From: Planctomycetia bacterium
Lineage (GTDB): Bacteria > Planctomycetota > Planctomycetia > Pirellulales > UBA1268
Assembly (NCBI GenBank): GCA_026401035.1
Contig: JAPLNR010000060.1
Location: forward strand, 62,001 to 126,000
DNA: 64,000 nt
Reading direction: 5' to 3'
Numbering within the stretch: the stretch's first letter is position 1; the number at the start of each line of letters is the position of its first letter. The notes below the pieces were generated by a model. That model was not told the origin of the DNA. It saw only the letters and a list, made by a program, of their open reading frames with translations, and did no database searches. Positions 11,302-21,083 of this stretch are shown here, piece after piece. The translations under genes and the position numbers were made by a program.

Positions 11302-12804
11302 TTACACCGGTTGCTTGGCGGAGGCCGTCGCCCTTTTGAGCGCGTCTCGCATCACCTGGTGCGGCGCCTCGCGGCCGTGCCAGATCTTGAACTGAATTGC
11401 CGCCTGGCGAACGAACATCTCGACGCCGGTCACGATGCGGCAGCCGATCGCCCGCGCCTCCTTCACCAACAGGGTGTTTTCCGGATTATAGACCGTGTCG
11501 AACACCACCATGTAGGACCGCAGGTGCTCCTTGTCGAACGGAGTCTCGTCGACGTTCGGATGCATGCCCACGGGAGTCGCATTGACGAGGCAGTCGTACG
11601 GCAGCCTGTAGCGGGCCGTCCAGTCGACCGCCTTGCAGCCGACCTCGGCGGCGATCTTCTTCGAACGCTCGAGGGTTCGCGACGCGACCGTCACATCGAC
11701 GCCCCGCTTTCGCAGGCCGAAGGCCACGGCCCGGGCGGCGCCGCCGGCTCCCAGCACCAGCGCCGTCTTCACGCCCAGCCCCTCGGTCGGCGGTGTGGCG
11801 GCATCTGGCTCGCGAAGCGCCGCCTCGAGGCTCTCGACCGCCGCGATGGCGTCGGTGTTGAAGGCGGCGATGCCCCCCTCACCGAAGGCCAGCGTGTTGG
11901 CCGCGCCGATCGCCGTGACGAGATCGTCCTGAGTCTTGACGTGCCGCAGGATCGACTCCTTATGGGGGATCGTCACGCTCAATCCCGACAGCGGCCAGCG
12001 ACCGGCTGCCGAGATAAACTCGTCGATCTGCTCGGCCGGCACACGGAACGGCAGGTAGACGGCATCGATGTCGGCCTCCTTGAGCGCCGCGTTGTGGACG
12101 ACAGGGCTCAGGCTGTGGGCCACCGGATCAGCCACGACCCCGTAGACTCTGGTCGCGGTCGAAATCGATTCGTAGCGATAGATATCCCGCATCTGCCGCC
12201 AGCCGATCTGCCCGGGCGCGAGCACCCGATCGTCGTGAAAGGTGGCGTAAGTGAATGGTGCACCGGCCCGGCGGCAGAGCACGCGGGTCGGCATGCCGAT
12301 GTCGCCCATGCAGACGCCCACCGTGGGAACCTTGCTCGCCCGCACCATCTCGAGCATCCGCAGATTGTCGGTGGGGTGGTTCGCCATCGTCGCGATCTTC
12401 ACGATATCGGCATTCAGGCCCGTGAGTTTCTTGTGGAGCGCCGCCAGATCGGGAGGCGTCTTGTGGAAGTCATGATGGCTGATGATGCGCTTGGTCTTGC
12501 CATAGCGGGGCACCTGCATCGCGATGTCGTCCTCGAGATCGACGTAGTCGGCCCCCTCGACGATCGCCGTCCGCAGCAGGAGCAGCCGCTCCTCCTCCGA
12601 CTTCTCCCAGCGGCCACCATCGACGGGCCGCCGGCAGGTGATGATCACGGGGCAGGGCCGATCCGCGAGCAGCCGCTTCACCTGCACGGCCCCCTGGATG
12701 TAATCGAGCCGGAGCTCGACAAGCTGGATGCCGTTGTCGGCAAGGTGCTTGTGCTCGGCAATCACGTGCCTGTGCCGGCCACGTCCGATACTCACGCAGA
12801 TCAT
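11302..12804 (-). CDS. aroDE: Fused 3-dehydroquinate dehydratase / shikimate dehydrogenase
   Basis: A 500-residue bifunctional enzyme for steps three and four of the shikimate pathway. Residues 1 to about 210 are a type I dehydroquinase: the catalytic His is H111 in ISHHDF and the Schiff-base Lys is K136 in ADIVKIATMA. Residues from about 218 form shikimate dehydrogenase: VYGVVADPVAHSLSPVVHN (substrate loop), VTIPHKES with the catalytic Lys, NTD, and the NADP-binding LVLGAGGAARAVAF. The order AroD-AroE is as in plants and some bacteria including chlamydiae and planctomycetes. Its product goes directly to the shikimate kinase encoded just downstream. Confidence 0.96.
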   Translation of the reverse strand: MICVSIGRGRHRHVIAEHKHLADNGIQLVELRLDYIQGAVQVKRLLADRPCPVIITCRRPVDGGRWEKSEEERLLLLRTAIVEGADYVDLEDDIAMQVPRYGKTKRIISHHDFHKTPPDLAALHKKLTGLNADIVKIATMANHPTDNLRMLEMVRASKVPTVGVCMGDIGMPTRVLCRRAGAPFTYATFHDDRVLAPGQIGWRQMRDIYRYESISTATRVYGVVADPVAHSLSPVVHNAALKEADIDAVYLPFRVPAEQIDEFISAAGRWPLSGLSVTIPHKESILRHVKTQDDLVTAIGAANTLAFGEGGIAAFNTDAIAAVESLEAALREPDAATPPTEGLGVKTALVLGAGGAARAVAFGLRKRGVDVTVASRTLERSKKIAAEVGCKAVDWTARYRLPYDCLVNATPVGMHPNVDETPFDKEHLRSYMVVFDTVYNPENTLLVKEARAIGCRIVTGVEMFVRQAAIQFKIWHGREAPHQVMRDALKRATASAKQPV

Positions 12805-12846
12805 AGTGCTCTCATTGGGGGTGGTTTTCGCCGGCCGCCGCCGTAC

Positions 12847-14634
12847 TCAAGTCCTGCGAAACTGGCGATCGAGTTCCTGCCGCGACAGCGTGAGCGACGT
12901 CGGCCGGCCGTGTGGGCAGTGATGCGCATCCTGCACACGGCGTCGGTCACGCACGAGCGCATCGACCTCGGCCTGCGACAGCGGATCGCCCGCCTTGATG
13001 GCGGCCTTGCAGGCCAGACCGTGCAGCACCTCGTCGACGAGCATGCCGGCACCGGCGCCGGCGGATGACGATGCCAGTCGATCAATGACCTCCCGAACGA
13101 GCACGGCGGCCGGCGTGGAGCCCGCGAGCACCGGCTTCGACGTAACGATCATCGTCGCGCCCCCGAACGGTTCCAGCCGCATGCCGGCGCGGGCGAGCGT
13201 GTCGACATGCTCGTTCACGATCTCGATCTCGGCGGGCGACAGCTCGATCGGTTCCGGAATGAGGAGCGGCTGCACCTCCAGCGCGCCGGCAGCGACGGCA
13301 TCCTTCAGCCCCTCGTAGAGCACCCGCTCGTGTAGGGCGTGCTGATCGATCACTTCGATGCCCGCCGGGCTTTCGACGACGATGTAGCGATCGTGCATCT
13401 GGACGGCCATTTCCACGCCGGCTGCTTCGTCGGCGAATTGACTGGCTGTTTCACCGGCTCGAGCCGGCGCGGCGCCACGCCACGGTGCCGGTTCTGCGCT
13501 GACGGCGGCCGGCGCCGCGGGCGCACCGAACCACGGCGCGAGCGCCGCACGGGCCGGAGAAACGACGACAGCTTGCCCGTCGGCCTCCACGGTCTCCCAG
13601 GGCAGGGGGGGCCGCGCCGCACCAGGCGTCAGCGGCGCCCGCAGGTCGCTTGCCAGAAACTTTGTCCGCAGTGCCGCGAGCACGAGGCGATAGAGCTGGG
13701 AAGGTTCACGAAACCGCACTTCCATTTTGGCCGGGTGCACGTTCACGTCGACCATGTCGAGTGGCAGTTCGAACGCGAGAAATACGATCGGCTGGCGGCC
13801 CGACAGGAGCACGCCGCGGTAGGCCTCCTGCACGGCGTGCAGGATCGAGCGATCGCGAAACGGCCGCCCGCCCACGAACAGGTGCTGCAGGCGGGTGCTC
13901 GCCATGTCGTCCTCGGGCCGACCCACGAGGCCGTGGACGGCGATGCCGCCGGCACTCGACTCCACCTCGATCAGTCGGTCGGCGAGCGACTGGCCGAAGA
14001 GACCGCCGATCCGATCCCGCCAGGATTCGGTCGCCTGCAGATCGTGCACGCGGCGGCCGTTGTGGACCAGCGTCATCGACACGCCCCGATTGGCGAGCGC
14101 CGTCCGTACGAACGCCTCGGATGCGTGCGACCATTCCGTGGAGGCGGAGCGGAGGAAGGCCCGTCGCGCGGGCACGTTGCCGAAGAGTTGATGCACCTCC
14201 ACCGTCGTGCCGACGGCACAGCCCTCCGGCACCACCTCGCCGACGCGTCCGCCGTCGACCTCGATCGCCGCGCCGGCTGCGGCAGTGGCGGTCCGGGAGC
14301 GGATCACGAGCCGGGACACCTCGCCGATCGAGGCGAGCGCCTCGCCGCGAAAGCCGAGCGTGCCGATCCGCTCGAGATCCTCCGCCACCCTGAGCTTGCT
14401 CGTGGCATGGGCCGTTATCGCCAGCGGCAGATCATCCGGCTCGATCCCACCGCCGTTGTCGACGACCCGCGTCAACGCAATCCCGCCCTGCTCGAGGGCC
14501 ACGTCGATTCGAGTCGGCCCCGCGTCGAGCGCATTCTCCAGCAGTTCCTTGACGACGCTGGCCGGTCGCTCCACCACCTCGCCGGCCGCGATGCGGTTGA
14601 CGACTGCTATCGGAAGTTTGTGGATGCGTCCCAT
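12847..14634 (-). CDS. mutL: DNA mismatch repair protein MutL, endonuclease type
   Basis: Couples mismatch recognition to strand removal. The 595-residue protein begins MGRIHKLPIAVVNRIAAGEV. The GHKL ATPase motifs are ENALDAG, DNGGGI and GTLGFRGEALASI. After a Pro/Ala-rich linker (about residues 340-410) comes the C-terminal dimerisation domain with DQHALHERVLYE, which fits the DQHA(X)2E(X)4E metal-binding nuclease motif, and the supporting CPHGRPT motif near the end. This indicates a nicking MutL rather than the nuclease-free MutH-dependent type. A start nine codons earlier (14661) would overlap the upstream regulator; the chosen one leaves 8 bp. mutS is not in the window. Confidence 0.95.
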   Translation of the reverse strand: MGRIHKLPIAVVNRIAAGEVVERPASVVKELLENALDAGPTRIDVALEQGGIALTRVVDNGGGIEPDDLPLAITAHATSKLRVAEDLERIGTLGFRGEALASIGEVSRLVIRSRTATAAAGAAIEVDGGRVGEVVPEGCAVGTTVEVHQLFGNVPARRAFLRSASTEWSHASEAFVRTALANRGVSMTLVHNGRRVHDLQATESWRDRIGGLFGQSLADRLIEVESSAGGIAVHGLVGRPEDDMASTRLQHLFVGGRPFRDRSILHAVQEAYRGVLLSGRQPIVFLAFELPLDMVDVNVHPAKMEVRFREPSQLYRLVLAALRTKFLASDLRAPLTPGAARPPLPWETVEADGQAVVVSPARAALAPWFGAPAAPAAVSAEPAPWRGAAPARAGETASQFADEAAGVEMAVQMHDRYIVVESPAGIEVIDQHALHERVLYEGLKDAVAAGALEVQPLLIPEPIELSPAEIEIVNEHVDTLARAGMRLEPFGGATMIVTSKPVLAGSTPAAVLVREVIDRLASSSAGAGAGMLVDEVLHGLACKAAIKAGDPLSQAEVDALVRDRRRVQDAHHCPHGRPTSLTLSRQELDRQFRRT

Positions 14635-14642
14635 GCGTTCCG

Positions 14643-16115
14643 TTACTCGGTGGTCCGGCATCCTATCTGGAACTCCTTGATCTTGCGGTACAGCGTCCGC
14701 TCGCCGATGCCGAGCAGCTCCGCGGCCTGTTCGCGATTGCCACCGGTCAGCTTCAGAGTTTCGGCGATGAACAGCCGCTCCACCTCCTCCAAGGGCCTGC
14801 CAACGAGACCTGCCAGCCCGGCCTGCGCGTCGCCGGCGGCCTGTGCCGCGACCGCCGGCGTGGCGGGCTCGAGCTCGACGGGCAGGTCGTCGACGTCGAG
14901 CATCTCGTCGCAGTCGACGACGATCATGCTCTCGATCACGTTCCGCAACTGCCGGACGTTGCCGGGCCAGCCAAAGGCGTTGAGCTTCGCCCTGGCAGGC
15001 AGCGACATGCCCTTGATCGTCTTGCCGTGCCGCTTCGAGAACTGCCTGACGAAGTGTTCGATCAACAGCGGGATGTCAGCGACCCGCTCCTTGAGCGTCG
15101 GGATCGCGATCGTGACTACCTTCAGCCGATGGTACAGGTCGCTGCGAAAACCACCCGCCGCGATCGCCTCCTCGAGATTGCGGTTGGTGGCGGAGAGAAT
15201 CCGCACGTTCACGTGGGTCGGCGTGTTCGACCCGACGCGGGTGATCTCGCCCGACTCGAGCACCCGGAGCAGTTTGATCTGGGTCGCCATCGGCATGTCG
15301 CCGACCTCGTCCAGAAAGAGCGTTCCGCCGTTGGCGTACTCAAACTTACCAACCCGATCACTCGAGGCGTCGGTGAACGCGCCGCGAACGTGCCCGAACA
15401 GTTCGCTTTCAAGAATGTTCTCGCTCAGGGCCGCGCAGTTGAGCGCGACGAACGGCCGGTTCTTGCGCGGGCTGTTCTGATGGATGGCCTGCGCCACCAG
15501 TTCCTTGCCCGTGCCGGTCTCGCCCTGGATGAGCACGGTGGCGTCGGTCGGCGCGATCCGCTTGAGACGCTCGATGAGCGCGAGCATCTGCGGGCTCGAT
15601 CCGACCACCCCCTCGAACCCGAACTTCTCGTCGAGCCGGCGGTTGAGCTCGATATTCTGCCGCTTGAGGCGGATTCCCTCCGAGGCCTTTTCCACGGCCG
15701 CCCGCAGGTGGCCGAGGTCGAGGGGTTTCTGCAGGTAGGTGTAGGCGCCTTGCTGCATGGCCGCCACCGCCGAGGGCACGGTGCCGTGCCCCGTGACCAC
15801 GATCACCTCGGTCGCGGCCGCCACCTTCTTCGCCCGGGCAAGAATCTCGAGGCCACCGATGTCGTTCATCATCAGGTCGGTGACGACGATATCGAAGACC
15901 TCCTGCTCGATCTTCCGGGCCCCTTCGGCGCCGCTGCCGACCACGACGCACTGGTAGCCGAGGCGGCCGAGCCCCTCGCCCATCGTGCGGGCGTGGACGA
16001 TGTCGTTGTCGACGACGAGCACACTCACGAGCCCCTGAGCTCCCGTTTCCGCCCCGCCGGCTGCGGGTGGGGAGGGCCTGTCCTGGGTCTGCTGAGAATC
16101 TTTGGGCTGCGGCAT
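14643..16115 (-). CDS. Sigma-54-dependent response regulator (NtrC family)
   Basis: A 490-residue activator with three domains. Residues 30-150 are a receiver with phosphorylatable Asp in [12 protein letters not shown] and Lys in YLQKPLD. Residues 170-400 are an AAA+ domain with Walker [16 protein letters not shown], Walker [13 protein letters not shown] and the arginine-rich [19 protein letters not shown]. The C-terminal Fis-type helix-turn-helix is [21 protein letters not shown]. The sigma-54 contact loop reads GAFTDA instead of GAFTGA. The histidine kinase encoded 128 bp upstream is its likely partner. The first 28 residues are polar and non-conserved, so a GTG start near 16029 is possible. 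Confidence 0.93.
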   Translation of the reverse strand: MPQPKDSQQTQDRPSPPAAGGAETGAQGLVSVLVVDNDIVHARTMGEGLGRLGYQCVVVGSGAEGARKIEQEVFDIVVTDLMMNDIGGLEILARAKKVAAATEVIVVTGHGTVPSAVAAMQQGAYTYLQKPLDLGHLRAAVEKASEGIRLKRQNIELNRRLDEKFGFEGVVGSSPQMLALIERLKRIAPTDATVLIQGETGTGKELVAQAIHQNSPRKNRPFVALNCAALSENILESELFGHVRGAFTDASSDRVGKFEYANGGTLFLDEVGDMPMATQIKLLRVLESGEITRVGSNTPTHVNVRILSATNRNLEEAIAAGGFRSDLYHRLKVVTIAIPTLKERVADIPLLIEHFVRQFSKRHGKTIKGMSLPARAKLNAFGWPGNVRQLRNVIESMIVVDCDEMLDVDDLPVELEPATPAVAAQAAGDAQAGLAGLVGRPLEEVERLFIAETLKLTGGNREQAAELLGIGERTLYRKIKEFQIGCRTTE

Positions 16116-16243
16116 AACAGGGATCGTACGAATCGGCGGAGCAGCCCGTCCAGTTCGCCCGGCCCCGTTGCCGCTACAGCGGATCTTGTGAGCATCTGGC
16201 GGCAGAAAGCCGCCGATGCCACTGCAGCCTTGCTGGACGCATT

Positions 16244-16999
16244 TTAGCGGGCTGGTTTTCCGCCGGTCGGCAGCCGCGGTGGCGCCGGCAGCCAGATCGT
16301 GACCTTGGTGCCGCGGCCGGGCGCGCTTTCGATGTCGATCGTGCCGCCGTGCGCCTCGACGATCTTGCGGGCCGTGGGGAGGCCGAGGCCGGAGCCGCCC
16401 TGCTTGGTCGTGTAAAAGGCCCGGAACGCCTTGGCGAGCGTCTCCTCATCCATACCCGGCCCGGTGTCGATCAGCTCGATCACCACGCCCAGCCCCGAGG
16501 ATCGCGTGCGGACGACGAGCTGCCCCCCCGCCTCCATCGCCTGCACCGCGTTGATGAGCAGGTTGAGGATTGCGGAGCGGAACGTCTCCCGATCGAGCCG
16601 CACCTTCGGCAATTCGGGGTCGAGATAGCGGATCACCTCGACGCCCGCATCCTGCGCCTGCGGGGCGAAGAAATCGAGCAGCTGCGACACCTCCTCGTTG
16701 AGGCTGCCGGGCTCGAGCGTCAGCGATTCCTGACGAGCGAAGTCGAGAAAGTCACCGAGCAGTTTTTGCAGCCGGTCACATTCCTGTCGCACCAGTTCGA
16801 TCTTGGCCTTCGCCCGCCGGTCGCGCTGCTTCGTGGGAGACGCCGGGTCGGTGCCCTCGAAATCCTCGGCGAGCAGTTCCATGTTGAGGCGGATCGTCGA
16901 CAGCGGATTGCGGATCTCGTGGGCGAGGGCGCCCACGAGAGCCGCGAACTCCGCATACGTCTCCGCCCGCGGGCGGGACAACTCGTCACCCGAAGGCAT
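16244..16999 (-). CDS. Soluble sensor histidine kinase (NtrB-like core)
   Basis: A short 251-residue histidine kinase with no transmembrane segment and no PAS or GAF domain. The dimerisation and phosphoacceptor helix carries [17 protein letters not shown] with the phosphorylated His near residue 28, followed by a helix with many charged residues. The catalytic domain shows [13 protein letters not shown] (N box), DTGPGMDEE (G1), [19 protein letters not shown] (F and G2). GGAG precedes the ATG with seven-base spacing. With no sensor part of its own it must take its signal through a partner protein or through its N-terminal helix. Its likely target is the NtrC-type regulator just downstream. Confidence 0.92.
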   Translation of the reverse strand: MPSGDELSRPRAETYAEFAALVGALAHEIRNPLSTIRLNMELLAEDFEGTDPASPTKQRDRRAKAKIELVRQECDRLQKLLGDFLDFARQESLTLEPGSLNEEVSQLLDFFAPQAQDAGVEVIRYLDPELPKVRLDRETFRSAILNLLINAVQAMEAGGQLVVRTRSSGLGVVIELIDTGPGMDEETLAKAFRAFYTTKQGGSGLGLPTARKIVEAHGGTIDIESAPGRGTKVTIWLPAPPRLPTGGKPAR

Positions 17000-17035
17000 G
17001 GGCCGACTCCGCTGCGAGGGCGTGTGATTCCGGGC

Positions 17036-19174
17036 TCAGGCGTTTTCCGGCGGCGGGCTGCCGCTCTCGGCCAACTCCCGCATGGCGACCTTGCGGCTGA
17101 GCTTCACGCGATCCTGGTCGTCGACCGCGATCACCTTCACCCGCATGATGTCGCCCACTCGACAGACATCCGCGACACTGCCGACGTAGTCGTCGGAGAG
17201 TTCGCTGATGTGGCAGAGGCCATCCTTGCCGGGAACGAGCTCCACGAACGCACCAAAATCCTTGATGCTCGTGACGCGCCCTTCGTAGACGCGGCCGACC
17301 TGGATGGAGGCCGTGAGGGCCTCGATCTTGGCCATCGCCGCCATCGCCCCTTCGGCGTCGTGGCTGGCAACCGTCACCGTGCCGTCGTCCTCGACCTCGA
17401 TGCTCGCGCCGGTCGATTCCTGGATCGCGCGGATCGTCTTACCGCCCGGACCGATCAGGAGGCCGATCTTTTCCGGATTGATCTGGGTTCGCAACAACCG
17501 TGGCGCCCACGGAGAGATTTCCGCACGCGGCCGACGGATGGCCGACAGCATCGAGCGGAGGATTTCCAGGCGTGCCTCACGCGACTGACGCAGCGTCGCC
17601 TCGATGATGGCCGGCGAGATGCCGTCGATCTTGAGGTCGAGCTGGATGCCGGTGATGCCCGCCTGCGAGCCCGCGATCTTGAAATCCATGTCGCCGTAGT
17701 GGTCTTCGTCGCCGATGATGTCGGTCAGAAGCACCCACTGGTCTTCCGACTGCTTCACCAGTCCGACCGAAATTCCCGCGACGGGATTCGAGATCGGCAC
17801 GCCGGCGGCCATCAGCCCCAGGGTGGCACCACAGACAGACGCCATCGAGCTCGAACCATTCGACTCGAGGATGTCGGAGATCACGCGGATCGTGTACGGA
17901 AACACATCGGGCTCGGGCAGCACCGGCTTCACGCTGCGTTCCGCAAGCGCCCCGTGGCCGATTTCACGGCGACCGGGTCCCCGGATCGGGCGAACCTCGC
18001 CGACGGAAAACGACGGGAAGTAGTAGTCGAGCATGAACTTCTTCGAGTATTCGTCGATCAGGCCGTCCACCCGCTGCTCATCCTTGCCCGTGCCGAGCAC
18101 CACCGTGATCAGGGCCTGTGTCTCGCCACGCTGGAACAGCGACGAACCGTGCACACGGGGCAGCAGATCGACCTCGCAGTGGATCGGCCGCAGCGTGCGG
18201 TTGTCACGACCATCGGGCCGCTTCCCCTCATAGATCAGGTCCCGCACCGCCCGCTCTTCGAGGGCATGCCACACGTGGGAGAAATCAGCGTCGCTGACGC
18301 CGCCCGCGTCGCCGGCCTTGCCGGGAGCCGGCTCGGACGGAACGATCTCGGCCTTGGCCTTTTCCCGCAGGGCCTTCACGGCCTGGCCGCGGTCATGCTT
18401 CACCGCAATCGCCTTCGCGTTCTTCAGGTCGCCAAGATAGTCCCGCGTGAGCCGATCCCGCAGATGCGTGTAGTCGGCCAGCACGTATTCCTTTTTCGGC
18501 TTGCCGCCCTTCTGTACCAATTCATGCTGCATTGCGCAGAGCTCGCGAATGATCCGGTGGGCTTCATTGATCGCCTCGAGCATCCGATCTTCCGGCATCT
18601 CGCGCGCGAAACCCTCGATCATCAGCACCGCCGTCTCGCTTCCCGACACGATGAGGTCGAGATCGCTCTCCTCGAGTTGATCCTGCGTGGGGAAGGGCAC
18701 GAAGCGACCGTCGATCTGCGCCATCCGCACGCTGCCCAGCGGGCCACGGAAGGGCAGCGGCGAGATGCTCAGTGCCGCCGAGGCGCCATTCATGGCGAGC
18801 ACGTCGCCGTCATTTTGCTTGTCGCTCGAGAGCACCGAGGCCTGAATCTGCACCTCGTCGAAGAAGCCGTCCGGGAAAAGCGGCCTGATCGGCCGATCCA
18901 TGAGCCGGCTCGTGAGCGTTTCCTTCATCGTCGGGCGGCCCTCACGCTTGAGGAATCCACCGGGAAATTTGCCTGCTGCTGCCGCCCGCTCGCGGTAGTC
19001 GCACGTGAGCGGAAAAAAGTCGATGCCAGCCCGGGGAGCGCCGGTGGCGGCGGCCACGATCACGGTCGTGTCGCCATAGTTCACGAGCACACTGCCCGCT
19101 GCCTGCTTGGCCAGAAGGCCCGTCTCCATGCTCAAAACCTGATCACCAATCTGTCGTTCAACTCTAACTTTCAT
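17036..19174 (-). CDS. pnp: Polyribonucleotide nucleotidyltransferase
   Basis: Phosphorolytic 3'-5' exoribonuclease of mRNA decay. Started at MKVRVERQIGDQ the protein has 712 residues, matching the usual 700-720; an ATG eight codons earlier is possible. Two RNase PH-like domains (residues about 1-230 and 310-540; motifs FFPLTCDYRERAAAAGKFP and GRREIGHGALAERS) flank a helical linker. KH (GLLIGPGGKTIRAIQESTG) and S1 (EGRVTSIKDFGAFVELVPG) domains close the protein. rpsO lies upstream on the same strand, the classical rpsO-pnp arrangement in which the intergenic RNA controls PNPase by processing. Confidence 0.97.
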   Translation of the reverse strand: MKVRVERQIGDQVLSMETGLLAKQAAGSVLVNYGDTTVIVAAATGAPRAGIDFFPLTCDYRERAAAAGKFPGGFLKREGRPTMKETLTSRLMDRPIRPLFPDGFFDEVQIQASVLSSDKQNDGDVLAMNGASAALSISPLPFRGPLGSVRMAQIDGRFVPFPTQDQLEESDLDLIVSGSETAVLMIEGFAREMPEDRMLEAINEAHRIIRELCAMQHELVQKGGKPKKEYVLADYTHLRDRLTRDYLGDLKNAKAIAVKHDRGQAVKALREKAKAEIVPSEPAPGKAGDAGGVSDADFSHVWHALEERAVRDLIYEGKRPDGRDNRTLRPIHCEVDLLPRVHGSSLFQRGETQALITVVLGTGKDEQRVDGLIDEYSKKFMLDYYFPSFSVGEVRPIRGPGRREIGHGALAERSVKPVLPEPDVFPYTIRVISDILESNGSSSMASVCGATLGLMAAGVPISNPVAGISVGLVKQSEDQWVLLTDIIGDEDHYGDMDFKIAGSQAGITGIQLDLKIDGISPAIIEATLRQSREARLEILRSMLSAIRRPRAEISPWAPRLLRTQINPEKIGLLIGPGGKTIRAIQESTGASIEVEDDGTVTVASHDAEGAMAAMAKIEALTASIQVGRVYEGRVTSIKDFGAFVELVPGKDGLCHISELSDDYVGSVADVCRVGDIMRVKVIAVDDQDRVKLSRKVAMRELAESGSPPPENA

Positions 19175-19212
19175 ATTTTTCTCTTTTTTCCCTTGCATCC
19201 CGGAGCCAAAGA

Positions 19213-19224
19213 GGGCCCGGGCCC
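19213..19224. repeat. 12-bp G/C palindrome between rpsO and pnp
   Basis: GGGCCCGGGCCC is a perfect palindrome 39 bp upstream of the pnp start. In other bacteria the rpsO-pnp leader folds into an RNase III-cut hairpin through which PNPase represses itself. This palindrome lies in the equivalent interval, but as RNA a 12-mer without a loop would fold poorly on its own, so a role is only suggested. Confidence 0.3.
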
Positions 19225-19366
19225 GTCAAGAATTCCAGCGGGCAAAATGCCCATTCAAGCCACGACTGACGACCAAACAACACGAATGGCCATCAGCACG
19301 GACATGTCGGAGGAAAACTGGAGATCCTCCAGCCCTCGACGAAGTCCGCACCTATCACGCCCGGCA

Positions 19367-19636
19367 CTACTTGCGGATCTCCAGCCGCTTGATGATGTCG
19401 AGATACCGCTGCGGCGCGACACGCTTGAGATAATCGAGAAGCCTGCGGCGACGGCTCACCATCATGAGCAGACCACGCCGACTGGCATGGTCCTTGGAGT
19501 GCGTCTTGAAGTGTTCCGTCAGGTGAGTGATCCGTCCGGAAAGCAGCGCGATTTGAATCTCCGCTGAACCGGTGTCGGCAGTCCCTCGCCGGTAGGCACC
19601 GATCAACTCCTTCTTTCGATCTTTCGTAAGCGACAT
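19367..19636 (-). CDS. rpsO: 30S ribosomal protein S15
   Basis: Primary 16S rRNA-binding protein of the 30S platform. The 89-residue product has the standard length and the signature helices: LTEHFKTHSKDHASRRGLLM and the C-terminal RRRLLDYLKR. It begins MSLTKDRKKELIGAYRRG. It is first of the rpsO-pnp pair; 192 bp separate the two. A 17-bp odd palindrome lies 68 bp upstream of the start. Confidence 0.97.
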   Translation of the reverse strand: MSLTKDRKKELIGAYRRGTADTGSAEIQIALLSGRITHLTEHFKTHSKDHASRRGLLMMVSRRRRLLDYLKRVAPQRYLDIIKRLEIRK

Positions 19637-19703
19637 CAGCCGAAATCCGCCCTGCTAATGGGCGACCTGGTAAGTGACAGGCAGTGCGAAACGCGGTGAC
19701 TGA

Positions 19704-19720
19704 GGATGCACTGTGCATCC
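19704..19720. promoter_or_regulatory. 17-bp palindrome upstream of rpsO
   Basis: GGATGCAC-T-GTGCATCC is a perfect inverted repeat of 8-bp arms around one base, 68 bp before the rpsO start on the minus strand. It lies in a gene-free stretch between rpsO and the desaturase. The single-base centre suits a DNA operator for a dimeric protein better than an RNA hairpin. No partner site was seen elsewhere in the window. Confidence 0.4.
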
Positions 19721-19862
19721 AAATCCATTTTCAGCCGGTACGCACGCCACAAGGGCTCGAGCCGCCGGGAAGTTCCCGGCATGATTCAAGGAGTCTATCT
19801 GGGAGGGTCCATATTGCAACAGACCCTCTCCAAATGGGCCGGTTGGCTTTTCCCACAGCCTG

Positions 19863-20951
19863 CTAATGGTGGACCGGATCGCGATGGCGATGGCCCCCGC
19901 CGGCCGAACGCCGGCCGGCCCCCGTGGGCTCGTGGACCACGTTCCAGGCCAGCCCGAGCTTTTCCATCGCCACGATCGCCCAGTAGGTCACATCGACTTC
20001 CCACCAGCGATGACCATGCTTTGCCATCCGCTGAAAGGCATGGTGGTTGTTGTGCCAGCCTTCACCAAAAGCCAACAGGCCGACCCACCAGAGGTTCCGC
20101 GAGTCGTCGGTCGTCTCGTAGTTGCGATAGCCCCACATGTGCGAGGCCGAATTCACGAGCCACGTCACGTGGAAGACGATGACCATCCGCACGGCCAGTC
20201 CCCAGAGCAGCCAGGAAACGCCGGTGGTGGGACCGTAGAGCAGCCAGCCGGTGCCGAGCAGGGCCATGCCAATGAGCACGTGCCAAACGAGAAAAGTCTT
20301 GTGCAAGAAATGAATGCCTGGATCGCGGTCGAGATCGGGCGCCCACCGCCTCACGTGGGCCGCCAGTTCCGCCGAGTCATGCGCTGGAAACATCCAGAGC
20401 ATGTGGGACCAGAGCCCGCCGTCGCGAGGGGTATGAGGATCGCCTTCTTGATCGCTGAAGGCGTGATGTTTGCGGTGGTTGGCCACCCAATGCAGCGCCG
20501 AGCCCTCGCCAGAAACTCCCCCCAAAAACGCATAGAAGAACTTCACGGCCGGTGTCGTCGTGAAACTGCCGTGCGTGAGCAACCGGTGATACCCCAGGCA
20601 GACGCCCAGACTTCCGGTCACCCAGTACAACACGAGGCAGATCGCCAGCCCCGACCAGCTGAAGAAAAAAGGCGCGGCCAGTGCCGCCAGATGGACGCCG
20701 CCGATCCAGAGCACCACGGGCCAGTCGAGATCCGCCCAGCTGCGACTCTGACCTTCGGGCCGTGGCTCGACAGCCAAACGGGAGGCGTGCTGATCCACCG
20801 AGGCATTCCCAGCAGCCTCGTCGTCCACGCGGTACCCAACGGTGCCGAACTCACCCGTGCCATTCTCCGCCAGCGGATCGTGAATCGCCGAACGGCCGAA
20901 GGCAAACTCGTCTTCGCGATCGGCCGGGGTGATCGTGGGGGCAGTACTCAT
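19863..20951 (-). CDS. Delta-9 acyl-CoA/acyl-lipid fatty acid desaturase
   Basis: Membrane di-iron enzyme that introduces a double bond in fatty acyl chains, probably at C9. The 362-residue protein has the three His boxes of the stearoyl-CoA desaturase branch in order: GYHRLLTHGSF (HxxxxH, about residue 121), NHRKHHAF (HxxHH, about 158) and EGWHNNHHAF (HxxHH, about 310). Four hydrophobic segments (about 78-115 and 225-260) are in the expected places. The N-terminal 70 residues are polar, acidic and non-conserved. No ferredoxin or reductase gene is next to it. It could act on acyl-CoA or on membrane lipids. Confidence 0.92.
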   Translation of the reverse strand: MSTAPTITPADREDEFAFGRSAIHDPLAENGTGEFGTVGYRVDDEAAGNASVDQHASRLAVEPRPEGQSRSWADLDWPVVLWIGGVHLAALAAPFFFSWSGLAICLVLYWVTGSLGVCLGYHRLLTHGSFTTTPAVKFFYAFLGGVSGEGSALHWVANHRKHHAFSDQEGDPHTPRDGGLWSHMLWMFPAHDSAELAAHVRRWAPDLDRDPGIHFLHKTFLVWHVLIGMALLGTGWLLYGPTTGVSWLLWGLAVRMVIVFHVTWLVNSASHMWGYRNYETTDDSRNLWWVGLLAFGEGWHNNHHAFQRMAKHGHRWWEVDVTYWAIVAMEKLGLAWNVVHEPTGAGRRSAGGGHRHRDPVHH

Positions 20952-21083
20952 GGGTTCCTTTCCTGGGGCATCCGAAGAAGCAATGCCGTGGTGACACCGA
21001 AATCTCCGCTAACTCTGACGTATTTCGACATTTACGCCAGCCGCGGTGGGTCAGTGACTTGTCGAACCAGGGTCAAAAACGGG

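Noticed and set aside
16349-19567. A 1072-codon open frame on the plus strand opposite pnp and rpsO
   Set aside because: It is antisense to pnp and the frame is open because of the high G+C. Its composition (many His, Arg, Asp, no domains) is not protein-like.
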